From: Bacteroidales bacterium
GTDB taxonomy: Bacteria > Bacteroidota > Bacteroidia > Bacteroidales > Muribaculaceae
DNA: 41,800 nt
Assembly (NCBI GenBank): GCA_004557385.1
Contig: SFEA01000016.1
Location: 1-41,800 of the forward strand
Direction: 5' to 3'
Below the pieces are notes generated by a model. It searched no databases and was not told the origin of the DNA. It saw nothing but the letters and a program-made list of their open reading frames with translations. Positions 9,461 to 17,547 of the stretch are shown one piece after another. The first letter of the stretch is position 1; every line of letters starts with the position of its first letter. The position numbers and the translations under genes were made by a program.

Positions 9461-10738
9461 ATGATTAAAAAATTACTCTCAATCGCAGCGGTAGTGGCAA
9501 TGCCATTATTCGCAGCAAATGCACAAGAAAGTGTGGCAAAGGTGGTTTTTGAAGAAGATTTCAGCCTTCTCACCACTGGTGAAGTTGGTGCACCTGACAC
9601 TGAGACAGCTATTCTCAATGCAGATGGCACCATCAAGTCGGAATATGTTCACAAAGCTGGTTGGAAAGTAACATCGTCGGCACAATCGGCTGGTGGCGCA
9701 ATTTTCCTTAACCAAAACACTTTGGCAAACTATATGCTTTCACCAAAGTTTGACGTTAGCGCAAGTGTTGACCAAGAGATTACTGTGGAATTTGACGCAT
9801 ATATCAATAATGAAGCTGGAAGAGGTTACGATTTCATTTATGCGCTTCACCCAAACGCTACTTCAACAAATAATGACCAATGGGTTGGAGCAAATATATT
9901 TTATGGAGATTGGACTCATGTTACATTCAGTACAAATGCCGAAAAATCAATTGGTGGTAAAGCTCTGAAAGGTTTTCCAGGCTCAGGTGTCTTGGAAGTA
10001 GGCATAAAGACTCTTTGGAATACTGTGTATATCAAGAACCTCAAAGTTACTATCAATGTAGACCCAAATGCGGCTGGCGGAGGTGAAGCTAAGGACTTCT
10101 CTGGCAAATATTCTTTCACAAGTACAAAGGAAATCACTGCTACAAGTACACAAGCCTATGCAAATTGGGCTCAACAAGAATTTGATTTTAATATCAAAAA
10201 GAATGAAGGTGATGATGCTGATGTATACCCATTTATAATTGAAAATTTCCCTGTATTCATTAATGGGAATGACAATTCCATTGTGAAGAATAATACACTC
10301 AATGCTAAGGTAAGTGACGATGGAAGCTCTCTTATAGTTATGATTGGTCACAATAATTTCATAAATGGCAATAATAACAACCACAGAGAACTTTGTGGAC
10401 CTAATGGAAAAGATGACACTGCAGAAACACTCACCATTTCACCTGTAGCAGATAGCGATAACTATACTATTGTTGATGGTTTCTCTGTCATTGCACACAC
10501 ACCTGCTTTTGCAATTTTCCCAGAAGAAAAAATAAATCTTTGCAAATTCACTGATATCGTAATCACTCGCACAGGCGACGTTGACGCCATCGACACTATC
10601 GTAGCTGACGAAAAGGCTGTTACCGCTCCTGAAGGCGTATTCACCATCAACGGTGCCAAGATTCGCAACACTAACGATGCATCTGACCTGCAACCGGGCT
10701 TCTACATCATCGGTGGCAAGAAGGTTGTAATCCGCTAA
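9461..10738 (+). CDS. Secreted beta-sandwich protein with C-terminal sorting-like tail
   Basis: A 425-residue exported protein with signal peptide 'MIKKLLSIAAVVAMPLFAANAQ'. Residues 28-205 read like a choice-of-anchor/jelly-roll module ('FEEDFSLL', 'YMLSPKFDVS', 'EITVEFDAYINN', 'VGIKTLWNTVYIKNLKVTI'). Residues 215-370 form a second, Asn-rich beta domain of unknown family. The last 30 residues, 'VFTINGAKIRN' and 'LQPGFYIIGGKKVVIR', resemble the conserved C-terminal tails of secreted Bacteroidales proteins, some of them type IX secretion substrates. Codon use from about 9540 to 10560 is clearly more AT-rich than in its neighbours, while the last 180 bp return to the local GC-rich style. Hairpins flank it on both sides. 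It may be an acquired or fast-evolving surface protein. No enzyme motif was seen. Confidence 0.72.
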   Translation: MIKKLLSIAAVVAMPLFAANAQESVAKVVFEEDFSLLTTGEVGAPDTETAILNADGTIKSEYVHKAGWKVTSSAQSAGGAIFLNQNTLANYMLSPKFDVSASVDQEITVEFDAYINNEAGRGYDFIYALHPNATSTNNDQWVGANIFYGDWTHVTFSTNAEKSIGGKALKGFPGSGVLEVGIKTLWNTVYIKNLKVTINVDPNAAGGGEAKDFSGKYSFTSTKEITATSTQAYANWAQQEFDFNIKKNEGDDADVYPFIIENFPVFINGNDNSIVKNNTLNAKVSDDGSSLIVMIGHNNFINGNNNNHRELCGPNGKDDTAETLTISPVADSDNYTIVDGFSVIAHTPAFAIFPEEKINLCKFTDIVITRTGDVDAIDTIVADEKAVTAPEGVFTINGAKIRNTNDASDLQPGFYIIGGKKVVIR

Positions 10739-10756
10739 TAAATAATGAATTTTCGG

Positions 10757-10794
10757 TGAGTCCATCCTTCGCATCCGCTGCCGGGGTGGACTCA
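10757..10794 (+). other. Intercistronic hairpin before the thioredoxin gene
   Basis: TGAGTCCA (10757-10764) and TGGACTCA (10787-10794) are perfect 8-bp complements, extendable by three pairs including one wobble. It sits in the 83-bp gap between the AT-rich secreted protein and the thioredoxin gene. Only a weak TTTC follows, so readthrough is likely. Confidence 0.55.
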
Positions 10795-10821
10795 TTTCAC
10801 AAAAAAACATACATTATCTCG

Positions 10822-11895
10822 ATGAAACGAATATTTTTGCTCACATGCCTCGTGGCTGGCGTTGCACTCAGCGCTGCTGCACGCTACAAAGTCACTTGCA
10901 TCTATCCCGACCCGAGCTACAACGGCAAGGAGGTGACGCTCATTAACTTTGACACAGAGCAGCCCATGGGCAAAACCGTGGTGGCTGACGGCAAGGCGGT
11001 GTTTGAGGGCGACATCGAAGGCTCGTGCGTGGCAAACCTGTCGACTGCAGGCGCCGGCGGCTACGTGGTGGTTGAAAACGGCGAAGTCACGCTGCGCTAT
11101 CAGGAAAACGCTCCGCGCACCGGCACCGCCACCGGCACGCCATTGAACGAGGCGTTCAACGCTTTCTTTGCCGAGAATGCGCGTCACAACAGCGCTGCCA
11201 TGGACATTGCCATAAGTCTGCGTAACGGCGAAATCTCGCGCGACGAGGCACAGCGCCGCAGCGACTCCATTGGGGTGAAGATGAACGAGGGCATTGTGAA
11301 GCTCTATAAGAACAACATCGACAACGGCGTGGGCCGATGGGCTTTCACCAACAGCCTGATGCGCTATCGTGCCGACCTCAATGCCGTGAAGGCTGCGCTT
11401 GCCGAGGTGCCGGCTGCTTATGCCGAGCTGCCAAAGGTGAAGGAAATCGTTCGCCAAGCCGAGGCTAAGGCTGCTACTGCCAAGGGTGCCAAGTTCATCG
11501 ATTTCACCATCCAAGAAACCGAAACCAAGTCGACCAAGCTGAGCGACTATGTGGGCCGCGGCAAGGTGGTGATTGTTGATTTCTGGGCAAGCTGGTGCGG
11601 TCCGTGCCGAATGGCTATGCCGGGATTGAAGGAAATCTACGCAAAATATAAGGACAAGGGTCTGGAGATTCTTGGTGTGGCTGTTTGGGACAAGCCCGAA
11701 GCCACCGAGCGTGCCATCAAGCAGCTGCAGCTGCCTTGGCCGCAGATTATCAATGCGCAAAAGGTGCCAAGCACGGTGTATGGTTTCAGCGAGATTCCGC
11801 AAATCATGATTTTCGATGCCGAAGGCTACATCGTTGCCAAGGACCTCCACGGCGACGAACTTAAAGCCAAGGTGGATGAGATAATGACGAAATAA
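10822..11895 (+). CDS. TlpA/ResA-type thioredoxin with N-terminal DUF4369-like domain
   Basis: A 357-residue exported thiol-disulfide oxidoreductase. The start at 10822 gives signal peptide 'MKRIFLLTCLVAGVALSAAA'. Residues 20-215 form a beta-rich plus helical N-terminal region typical of Bacteroidota AhpC/TSA-thioredoxin fusions (DUF4369-like). The C-terminal thioredoxin domain carries 'DFWASWCGPCRMAMPGL' with the redox pair near Cys259 and Cys262, and the cis-proline loop 'SEIPQIMIFD'. It would act in the periplasm, reducing or isomerising disulfides or a heme/metal ligand. It is last in the SusC operon, and such thioredoxins often accompany SusC/SusD/PKD-like modules, which suggests the imported ligand or a partner protein is redox-sensitive. 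Confidence 0.9.
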   Translation: MKRIFLLTCLVAGVALSAAARYKVTCIYPDPSYNGKEVTLINFDTEQPMGKTVVADGKAVFEGDIEGSCVANLSTAGAGGYVVVENGEVTLRYQENAPRTGTATGTPLNEAFNAFFAENARHNSAAMDIAISLRNGEISRDEAQRRSDSIGVKMNEGIVKLYKNNIDNGVGRWAFTNSLMRYRADLNAVKAALAEVPAAYAELPKVKEIVRQAEAKAATAKGAKFIDFTIQETETKSTKLSDYVGRGKVVIVDFWASWCGPCRMAMPGLKEIYAKYKDKGLEILGVAVWDKPEATERAIKQLQLPWPQIINAQKVPSTVYGFSEIPQIMIFDAEGYIVAKDLHGDELKAKVDEIMTK

Positions 11896-11925
11896 GCCAA
11901 ATATCTTAAATATTACACTAACGAA

Positions 11926-11957
11926 ACTGCCCGACAGCCATTAGGTTGCCGGGCAGT
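11926..11957 (+). terminator. Probable terminator of the SusC operon
   Basis: ACTGCCCG (11926-11933) and CGGGCAGT (11950-11957) form a GC-rich stem, with partial inner pairing, 30 bp after the thioredoxin stop codon. The following sequence is only moderately T-rich, so termination efficiency is uncertain. Confidence 0.55.
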
Positions 11958-12560
11958 GAATTTCGTATAGTTTCCCTCACCGAAAGGGTGTTTGGGTTTT
12001 GTGTGGGCGTATGGCAATACACAGAAAGGTGATTCTCTCACACAGATTAATTTGATTATTAAGATTTTGATGCATTGCCATGTCGGAAGATGCGAACTTG
12101 CCCTCACGGCTGGGTCTGCAACCGCTCCACGGTTGTGGTATCTTTGGAGCGCCGGCCTTTCCCCCACGTAGCCGGCATCGCTACGCTCGCCGTCAACGCA
12201 GGGTTATTGATATTGCAACCGCTCGCGCGGTTGTGCTTTAGGTGCCGTATAAGTGTAAAGAATTGAAAACCAGCGATATTAACCGCGCGAGCGGTTACAT
12301 TGTAAATAACCCCACATTGGCGCCGCAGGCGACTATGTGGGGACGGCAGAACGCACCCCACCATCCCCAACCGCGGCGCGGTTGCACACCCGGCGAAAAC
12401 CTCTCGCTGATGGTGTTGATAGACCAAATGAATACAAATTCGTGTCTTTCGCCAAAGGTGTGGGTGTTGTGCCCCGTGGGTTACGCTAACGCTCACCCAC
12501 GGCTAAGTGCCTCGCCTTGACGGCTCGGCGTCACGTCCTCGACGGACGTTCGCTTTCAGA
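11958..12560. repeat. Mosaic of dispersed palindromic repeats
   Basis: This gene-free 600 bp is almost wholly repeat. Core hairpins lie at 12216-12233 (CAACCGC/GCGGTTG) and 12280-12297 (TAACCGC/GCGGTTA). A larger one lies at 12310-12342 (CCCCACAT/ATGTGGGG), and others at 12474-12502 (CCGTGGGT/ACCCACGG) and 12533-12549 (ACGTCC/GGACGT). The block 12262-12386 is an inverted near-copy of 41614-41739; the first 36 nt of that match (12262-12297) are identical. The module 12112-12125 recurs at 41609-41622, and TCTCACACAGATTAAT near 12035 recurs near 23448. These look like non-coding REP/MITE-like units inserted between transcription units. ORFs crossing them are repeat artefacts. Confidence 0.85.
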
Positions 12561-12563
12561 TTC

Positions 12564-13040
12564 TTATGATGGCTCACAGGCGAGATTCTGTAGCATTTGT
12601 GCAAGCGACTGATGGGTGAGCGGATGGCGCCACTGCGGCGCCAGCTGCAAGAATGGTTCTACAAAGAATCTTCGCTCGGCGAGGTGTGGGTGAGGCACGG
12701 TGAGCGAGGGCGTGCTGATGGTGAGTTGGTCGATTGCCATGATGTCGAGGTCGATGATGCGGTCGCAGTATTCGCCTTGGGCGTTGCGGTGCACAGATGT
12801 GCCCACTTCGTCCTCTATGCGCTTGAGCAGCGCCAGCATTTGGGCAGGGGCAATGTCGCAGACGATTGCCACGGCAATGTTCAGGAATTCGTTGTTGCTT
12901 TGGTAGCCCCAAGGCGGCGAGGTGACAGCATCGGAGCACAGCGCTTTGGCGCCGATGAGACGCTCAAGGGCGCTCACGGCAGCCGCTATGTTTGCTTGGC
13001 GGTCGCCCAGGTTTGTGCCTATGTTTATGTAGTAAGTCAT
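12564..13040 (-). CDS. folK: 2-amino-4-hydroxy-6-hydroxymethyldihydropteridine pyrophosphokinase
   Basis: A 158-residue cytosolic enzyme of folate synthesis that transfers pyrophosphate from ATP to hydroxymethyl-dihydropterin. The N-terminus 'YYINIGTNLGDRQANI' is the HPPK start motif (xxxxGxNLGDrxxnl). The central signature 'RIIDLDIMAID' supplies the Mg-binding aspartates and 'VPHPHLAERRFFVEPF' is the conserved C-terminal loop (P-H-P-x-x-x-x-R-x-F). Length matches the family. It is the only folate gene in the window. It lies 179 bp after the Lrp gene on the same strand, with hairpins between them, so co-transcription is uncertain. Confidence 0.95.
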   Translation of the reverse strand: MTYYINIGTNLGDRQANIAAAVSALERLIGAKALCSDAVTSPPWGYQSNNEFLNIAVAIVCDIAPAQMLALLKRIEDEVGTSVHRNAQGEYCDRIIDLDIMAIDQLTISTPSLTVPHPHLAERRFFVEPFLQLAPQWRHPLTHQSLAQMLQNLACEPS

Positions 13041-13100
13041 TGTGCCTTAACTGTGGGGCTTGGGTTGACCTTGAAAAAGGCGTTGTTGCTTTGTGGAAAT

Positions 13101-13142
13101 AGTAATCCCGAAACAGCGAATCTGCGCAGCCCCGGGATTACT
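13101..13142. other. Strong intergenic hairpin between lrp-like gene and folK
   Basis: AGTAATCCCG (13101-13110) pairs perfectly with CGGGATTACT (13133-13142), and the loop itself contains a GCG/CGC pair. No U-run follows on either strand, so it is not a standard terminator. A smaller hairpin, TGCGGC/GCCGCA, lies at 13185-13205, directly after the Lrp-like stop codon. Confidence 0.6.
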
Positions 13143-13219
13143 GAAAATATATCGCATAGTTAGATGCAGGGATTCGTGCCATGCTGCGGCGCAATTAATG
13201 CCGCATAGGGCAAGACGTG

Positions 13220-13681
13220 TCACTCGTATTCGATAGGAATCTCGCGGTTGATGCTTTGGTCGAGCGAGATGAGAGTTTCGGTGCCGGTGACGCCGCTGAT
13301 GCTCTGAATTTTGTCGTTGAGCAGTTCCATCAGGTGCTGGTTGTCGCGAGCGTACACTTTGATGAGCACGTTGTACGGACCGGTGCAGAAGTGGCACTCA
13401 ACAATTTCTTTGATTTTCTCGAGTTCGGGTATAATGCCGCGATACATCGAGCCGCGTTCGAGTTTCACACCCACATAGGTGCAAGTAGCATAACCAAGAG
13501 TCTTGGCGTTGACATGATAGCCAGAGCCGGTGATTACTTGCATATCAATCATGCGCTGTATGCGCTGATGAATAGCTGCACGCGATACTCCACATTCCAC
13601 TGCAACATCTTTCGAGGGAATGCGTGCATTCCTCATGATAATTTCCAAAATCTTTCTATCAAGATTGTCAATTTTTTCCAT
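13220..13681 (-). CDS. Lrp/AsnC-family transcriptional regulator
   Basis: A 153-residue DNA-binding regulator. The first 55 residues carry the AsnC-type helix-turn-helix ('LDRKILEIIMRNARIPSKDV', 'CGVSRAAIHQRIQRM'). Residues 65-150 form the RAM/ligand-binding alpha-beta sandwich ('CTYVGVKLE', 'VIECH'-like 'EIVECHFCTGPYNVLIKVYA', 'GVTGTETLISL'). Such proteins are octameric and usually sense amino acids. The gene has its own promoter box at 13708-13715, 26 bp upstream of the start. It is separated from the WYL gene by 197 AT-rich bp, so it is probably not part of the nan cluster. Target genes are unknown. Confidence 0.92.
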   Translation of the reverse strand: MEKIDNLDRKILEIIMRNARIPSKDVAVECGVSRAAIHQRIQRMIDMQVITGSGYHVNAKTLGYATCTYVGVKLERGSMYRGIIPELEKIKEIVECHFCTGPYNVLIKVYARDNQHLMELLNDKIQSISGVTGTETLISLDQSINREIPIEYE

Positions 13682-13707
13682 TGTGTCAGATTTATTGTTC
13701 CTTTTTA

Positions 13708-13715
13708 CAAAATTA
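13708..13715 (-). promoter_or_regulatory. -7 box of the Lrp-like gene
   Basis: Minus-strand TAATTTTG matches TAnnTTTG and lies 26 bp upstream of the start codon at 13681, giving a predicted leader of about 20 nt. A TTTG at the proper -33 distance is not evident. Confidence 0.5.
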
Positions 13716-13878
13716 GTGCATTAATTTAAGAATAGTGTTAGTATAGACGCAAATTGTTATTAAAAATTCTTAAAACCAAAAATTTCTCTTGCTTTTGGCG
13801 GCTATTGCTGTTTTTTTGTGGCAATTATGAGCAGCCGGCTGAAAAAGAGGCGTCGATGAGGCATAAACACGAAGCCGC

Positions 13879-14772
13879 TTAGCGGTATTGCTTCAGGGCG
13901 TCGTCAAGTTTTTGCTTAATAGCCACACGCAGTTCGCGCGGCGACACCACCTCTATTTCAGGACCGTAGGAGAGCAGTTGCTGAATGAGGTCGTAGGTGA
14001 GGTGCATGTGGTAGTAGAATAGGCTGTATTCGTCGTGCAACTCCTCGCGTTGCGAGTGGTGCAGCGGCAGCGAGCGGAAGTATTTGGCTTGCATGGGTTT
14101 GACGCGCAGCATGATGTCCTTGGCTTGCCCTTGCGAAGTGATGATGCCAAAGCAGTCGGCAAAATAATTCTCGGCGTTGAATCCTTCGGGTATGATGTAG
14201 CTGTCGGGCGTGATGCGCAGGTCGTTCATGCGGTCGAGGGCGTAGGTTTTTATTTTCTTGTCCTTTACGTTGCTTCCAATCACATACCACAGTTGCTTGA
14301 AGATGCGCACGCAGTAAGGCTCAATCACCACCGTGTGGGCTTGCGAGCGGTCGTAGGCCTTATAGGTGAACGAGATTCGCTTGAGCTGCTTGAGCGCATC
14401 GATGATGATGGGCAATCGGTTGCGCGCCGAGGGCACTTTCTCCACCATGATGCGGTTGGCAATCTCCTTGGAGTCAGTCATCATTCCACTGAGCGACATG
14501 GAGTCGAGCAGCCAGTTGCGCATGCGCGACTCGCTGTCGTCGGTGTTGTTGATGTAGTATTCGTAGGTGCTGGCATTGTATCCGATATCAACCTTGAACA
14601 GTTCGGCGGCGCCATTGCGATAGTTGAGGAACGAGCGACGCGGCAAATCGTTGCCGCCGCTCACTTCGCGAGCGGCTTTCCACTGACTCCTGAGCTCATT
14701 AAAAGTGATTGGGCCGCGACGTTGAATGGTGTCGATTATCCAAATGTATTTGTTGATAAGTGAACCTGCCAT
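13879..14772 (-). CDS. WYL-domain transcriptional regulator
   Basis: A 297-residue regulator. Residues 1-70 form a winged-helix DNA-binding region ('KYIWIIDTIQRRGPITFNEL', 'RRSFLNYRNGAAELF'). Residues 125-205 contain the WYL effector-sensing domain ('ISFTYKAYDRSQ', 'EPYCVRIFKQLWYVIGSN', 'YALDRM'), followed by a WCX-type C-terminal extension. It starts 12 bp after the symporter gene ends and is the last gene of the amino-sugar cluster, so it is the best candidate for its local regulator. Effectors of most WYL proteins are nucleotides or unknown small ligands; binding of an amino sugar here would be an inference only. Downstream DNA is AT-rich with no clean terminator. Confidence 0.85.
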   Translation of the reverse strand: MAGSLINKYIWIIDTIQRRGPITFNELRSQWKAAREVSGGNDLPRRSFLNYRNGAAELFKVDIGYNASTYEYYINNTDDSESRMRNWLLDSMSLSGMMTDSKEIANRIMVEKVPSARNRLPIIIDALKQLKRISFTYKAYDRSQAHTVVIEPYCVRIFKQLWYVIGSNVKDKKIKTYALDRMNDLRITPDSYIIPEGFNAENYFADCFGIITSQGQAKDIMLRVKPMQAKYFRSLPLHHSQREELHDEYSLFYYHMHLTYDLIQQLLSYGPEIEVVSPRELRVAIKQKLDDALKQYR

Positions 14773-14784
14773 GCTTTATTTTGT

Positions 14785-16242
14785 TTATGCTTGTTGTTTT
14801 TTGCCGTTGCTGAGCATAAGCAGCCCAGCGAAGGTTACAGCAGCGTTGAGCAGCAGCAGTTCGAAGCTCATAGTGTAGTTAAACGATGTCTTGAGCCAGT
14901 CCTGCACGAAATAGCAAATCACTGGAGCGGCGATGCACACAGCGGGCACAAAGCGGTCGCGCACGCCGGTTTTCATAGCCATGCCGAAGGTGAACAATCC
15001 CAAGATTGGGCCGTAGGTGTAGCTTGCCACGGTGTAGACGGCGCTGATGGCGTCGCTGTTGCTGATGATGTAGAACACAATAATCACCAATCCCATGATG
15101 GCAGCCATAGCCACATGCACCATATTGCGAGTTCGCGACAGTTGCTGGTCGGTTTTACGCTCGTTGGCTTTTAGGATGTCGACGGTGAACGATGTGGTGA
15201 GGGCAGTGAGGGCGCTACCGGCCGCCGAGTAAGCCGCCGAGATGAGTCCGAGTATGAACAAGATGCCCACAATCACTGGTATTGTAGGGTGCGAAGCCAC
15301 CAAGCCGAAGAGGTCGTCGCTCTTTTCGGGCATTTCGATGCCCACTTGAGCGGCATACATCACCAGCAGAGTGCCGAGAATGAGGAACAGGGCAATCACA
15401 AAGAATTGGCTGACGGCATTCACCACCATGCTTTTTTGCGATTCCTTAGGATTCTTGCAAGCCAAGTTGCGTTGCATCATGTCCTGATCGAGTCCGCAAG
15501 TGGCAATCACCATGAATATGCCGGCAACAAACTGCTTCCAGAAGTAGGTGCCCGCCTTGGGGTCGTCGAAGAAGAACATTTGGCAGCTTTCGTGAGCCGA
15601 CACTGCGCTGCACATCTCGCCAAAGCTATAGCCCAATCCGCGAGTGATGAACACTATGCACAGCACCACCGACATGATGAGGCAGAAGCTCTTTAGCGTA
15701 TCGGTCCAGATTACGGTTTTCACGCCGCCCTGCTTGGTGTAGAGCCAAATGAGTGCTATGGTGATGATTACGTTAAACACGAACGGTATGCCGAGCGGTG
15801 CGAACACCAGGCTTTGCAGCACCACGCACACCACATAGAAGCGCACCGAGGCGCCAAGCATCTTGCTGATGAAGAAAAACCATGCTCCGCTCTTGTAGGT
15901 GCTGGCACCGAAGCGTTGTTCCAGATAGCCGTAGATGGAGATGAGGTTGCGGCGATAGAACAGCGGAATGAGCACGTAAGCCACGGCAATGTAGCCGAAA
16001 ATAAAGCCTAACACCATTTGCAGGTAGGAGTAGCCTTTAGCAGCCACCATGCCCGGTACAGAAACAAAGGTTACGCCCGAAATGGCGGCGCCGATGGTGG
16101 CAAACGCCACAATGGGCCACGGTGCTTGGCGGTTGCCGGTGAAGAAACTGGCGTTGTCGCTCTTGCGGCTGGCAAACCACGATACTACAAAGAGCAATGC
16201 AAAATAGCCTACTATGGTGGCCATTACAATCCAAGGTGACAT
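14785..16242 (-). CDS. Sodium/solute symporter (SSS family)
   Basis: A 485-residue inner-membrane transporter with about 13 hydrophobic segments. It shows the SSS features 'YSYLQMVLGFIFGYIAVAYVLIPLFYRRN' (read as two adjacent segments), 'IYGYLEQRFG', 'GLDQDMMQRNLACKNPKESQ' and the C-terminal 'YTYGPILGLFTFGM'. Members of this family carry sialic acid, other sugars, amino acids or vitamins with Na+. It follows namZ by 55 bp and precedes the WYL gene by 12 bp. Since the cluster already has an MFS transporter next to the lyase and epimerase, this symporter may import the MurNAc released by NamZ, or serve as a second sialate importer. Sequence alone does not decide the substrate. Confidence 0.9.
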   Translation of the reverse strand: MSPWIVMATIVGYFALLFVVSWFASRKSDNASFFTGNRQAPWPIVAFATIGAAISGVTFVSVPGMVAAKGYSYLQMVLGFIFGYIAVAYVLIPLFYRRNLISIYGYLEQRFGASTYKSGAWFFFISKMLGASVRFYVVCVVLQSLVFAPLGIPFVFNVIITIALIWLYTKQGGVKTVIWTDTLKSFCLIMSVVLCIVFITRGLGYSFGEMCSAVSAHESCQMFFFDDPKAGTYFWKQFVAGIFMVIATCGLDQDMMQRNLACKNPKESQKSMVVNAVSQFFVIALFLILGTLLVMYAAQVGIEMPEKSDDLFGLVASHPTIPVIVGILFILGLISAAYSAAGSALTALTTSFTVDILKANERKTDQQLSRTRNMVHVAMAAIMGLVIIVFYIISNSDAISAVYTVASYTYGPILGLFTFGMAMKTGVRDRFVPAVCIAAPVICYFVQDWLKTSFNYTMSFELLLLNAAVTFAGLLMLSNGKKQQA

Positions 16243-16297
16243 ATCAATACAGTATTTTTTTATCGTTATTAGTGGGGTTAATAATCAAGATGGGGGG

Positions 16298-17485
16298 TTA
16301 TTCTTCGTAGATGAGATAGCGTCGGCGCAGTTGCTTGAATTGCTCCAATGCCGGTTGCCAAGTGGCTTTAATCTCGTCGGCGGTCTTGCCTTGTTCAATC
16401 ATGTCGCGCACCGAGCGGTCGCCGGTGAGTTTCTCGAAGAAGGCGGTGAAGAACTTGTCGCCGAGGCCGCATGCGCGGTAAGCGTCAATCACATATTCGA
16501 GGTTCATGCCCTTGGCAATGATTTCCTCGTCGGAGAGGTGCGAGAGGTCGCGGCCGTAGCATTTGTTGCCTAATTGCGGCGGGTTCTTGGCGCCGGCAAC
16601 GCTCTTAGGGGTGAACGAGAATTTATATCCTTTTCCCTTCATGGCAGGGTGACCGTAGATTTGAAACGGCTTTTTGGTGCCGCGGCCGAGGCTGGCGCTT
16701 GTTCCCTCGAATAGGCACGTCGACGGATAGAGGTAAATCGAGGTCATGTTGGGCAGGTTGGGCGACGGAGCTATTGGCAGGCGATAGCGTGTTTGGTGGG
16801 TGTAGTTGAGGCAACGCACCACGGTGAGGTGCTTCACCTTCAAGCTGTCGTTGAGCCAGCCTTCGCCGTTAGCCATCAGGGCTATTTCGCCCATAGTGAG
16901 CCCGTGCACGGCAGGAATGGGCAGACGGCCCACGCCTGAGCGATATTTCATATCGAGCATCGGTCCGTCGACATACATTCCGTTGGGGTTGGGGCGGTCG
17001 AACACCACAAACTCCTTGTCGTATTGCGCAGCGGCTTCCATGAGGTTTACCATGGTGATGTAGTAGGTGTAGAAGCGCAGTCCCACGTCTTGAATGTCAA
17101 CCACAATCACGTCGAACTTGCTCATCGTTTCCTTGCTGGGGCGATGGCTTTTGCCTTCGTAAAGCGAAGCTATTGGAATTCCGGTTTTCGGGTCGACGCT
17201 GCTGCTCACTTTCTCGCCGGCGTCGGCAGTGCCGCGGAATCCGTGTTCCGGCGAAAAAATGGTGGTTACGTTCAGCCCGTTATCGAGCATGATGTCGAGG
17301 GTGTGCTTCTTGCCCACCATACCGGTCATATTGCTTAGCAGCGCAATGCGTTTGCCTTTAAGCAGAGGCACATAGGCGGCGGTGCGAGCGGCGCCCATCA
17401 CCACCTCGGCATCTTTAGCCGGAGCAATAGTGGCGCACAAAACTACTGCCAATGCAGTCAACGCCAATCGTAATGTCTTTTTCAT
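16298..17485 (-). CDS. namZ: DUF1343/NamZ-like exo-beta-N-acetylmuramidase
   Basis: A 395-residue exported protein with signal peptide 'MKKTLRLALTALAVVLCATIAPA'. The family (DUF1343, GH171) includes NamZ, which removes terminal MurNAc from the non-reducing ends of peptidoglycan fragments. Typical segments are 'GKRIALLSNMTGMV', 'IFSPEHGFRG', 'DVIVVDIQDVGLRFYTYY', 'FDRPNPNG', 'YLYPSTCLFEGTSASLGRGT' and the C-terminal 'IMRD'-like helical region. Conserved Asp and Glu residues cluster in 'SPEHGF' and 'VDIQDVG'. Length fits the family. It would act in the periplasm on murein fragments. Its place between a sialic-acid anomerase gene and a symporter suggests a shared acidic amino-sugar pathway. A promoter-like box lies in the 62-bp gap upstream. 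The symbol rests on family similarity, not on tested activity. Confidence 0.82.
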   Translation of the reverse strand: MKKTLRLALTALAVVLCATIAPAKDAEVVMGAARTAAYVPLLKGKRIALLSNMTGMVGKKHTLDIMLDNGLNVTTIFSPEHGFRGTADAGEKVSSSVDPKTGIPIASLYEGKSHRPSKETMSKFDVIVVDIQDVGLRFYTYYITMVNLMEAAAQYDKEFVVFDRPNPNGMYVDGPMLDMKYRSGVGRLPIPAVHGLTMGEIALMANGEGWLNDSLKVKHLTVVRCLNYTHQTRYRLPIAPSPNLPNMTSIYLYPSTCLFEGTSASLGRGTKKPFQIYGHPAMKGKGYKFSFTPKSVAGAKNPPQLGNKCYGRDLSHLSDEEIIAKGMNLEYVIDAYRACGLGDKFFTAFFEKLTGDRSVRDMIEQGKTADEIKATWQPALEQFKQLRRRYLIYEE

Positions 17486-17530
17486 TTAGTTGAAGATGTT
17501 TATTTTATTAACAATTTTGTGTTTGCAACT

Positions 17531-17538
17531 CAAAGTTA
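17531..17538 (-). promoter_or_regulatory. Possible internal promoter before namZ
   Basis: Minus-strand TAACTTTG matches the -7 consensus and lies 46 bp upstream of the namZ start, just after the nanQ stop codon. No TTTG at -33 was found, so support is partial. Confidence 0.4.
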
Positions 17539-17547
17539 GCATTTTTT

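Noticed and set aside
11958..12560. CRISPR-like array in the repeat mosaic
   Set aside because: Repeats are palindromic modules of differing length in both orientations without regular spacers, and no cas gene is present.
13101..13142. Terminator for the Lrp-like gene
   Set aside because: The stem is strong, but no T-run follows on the minus strand, so it is listed only as a hairpin.
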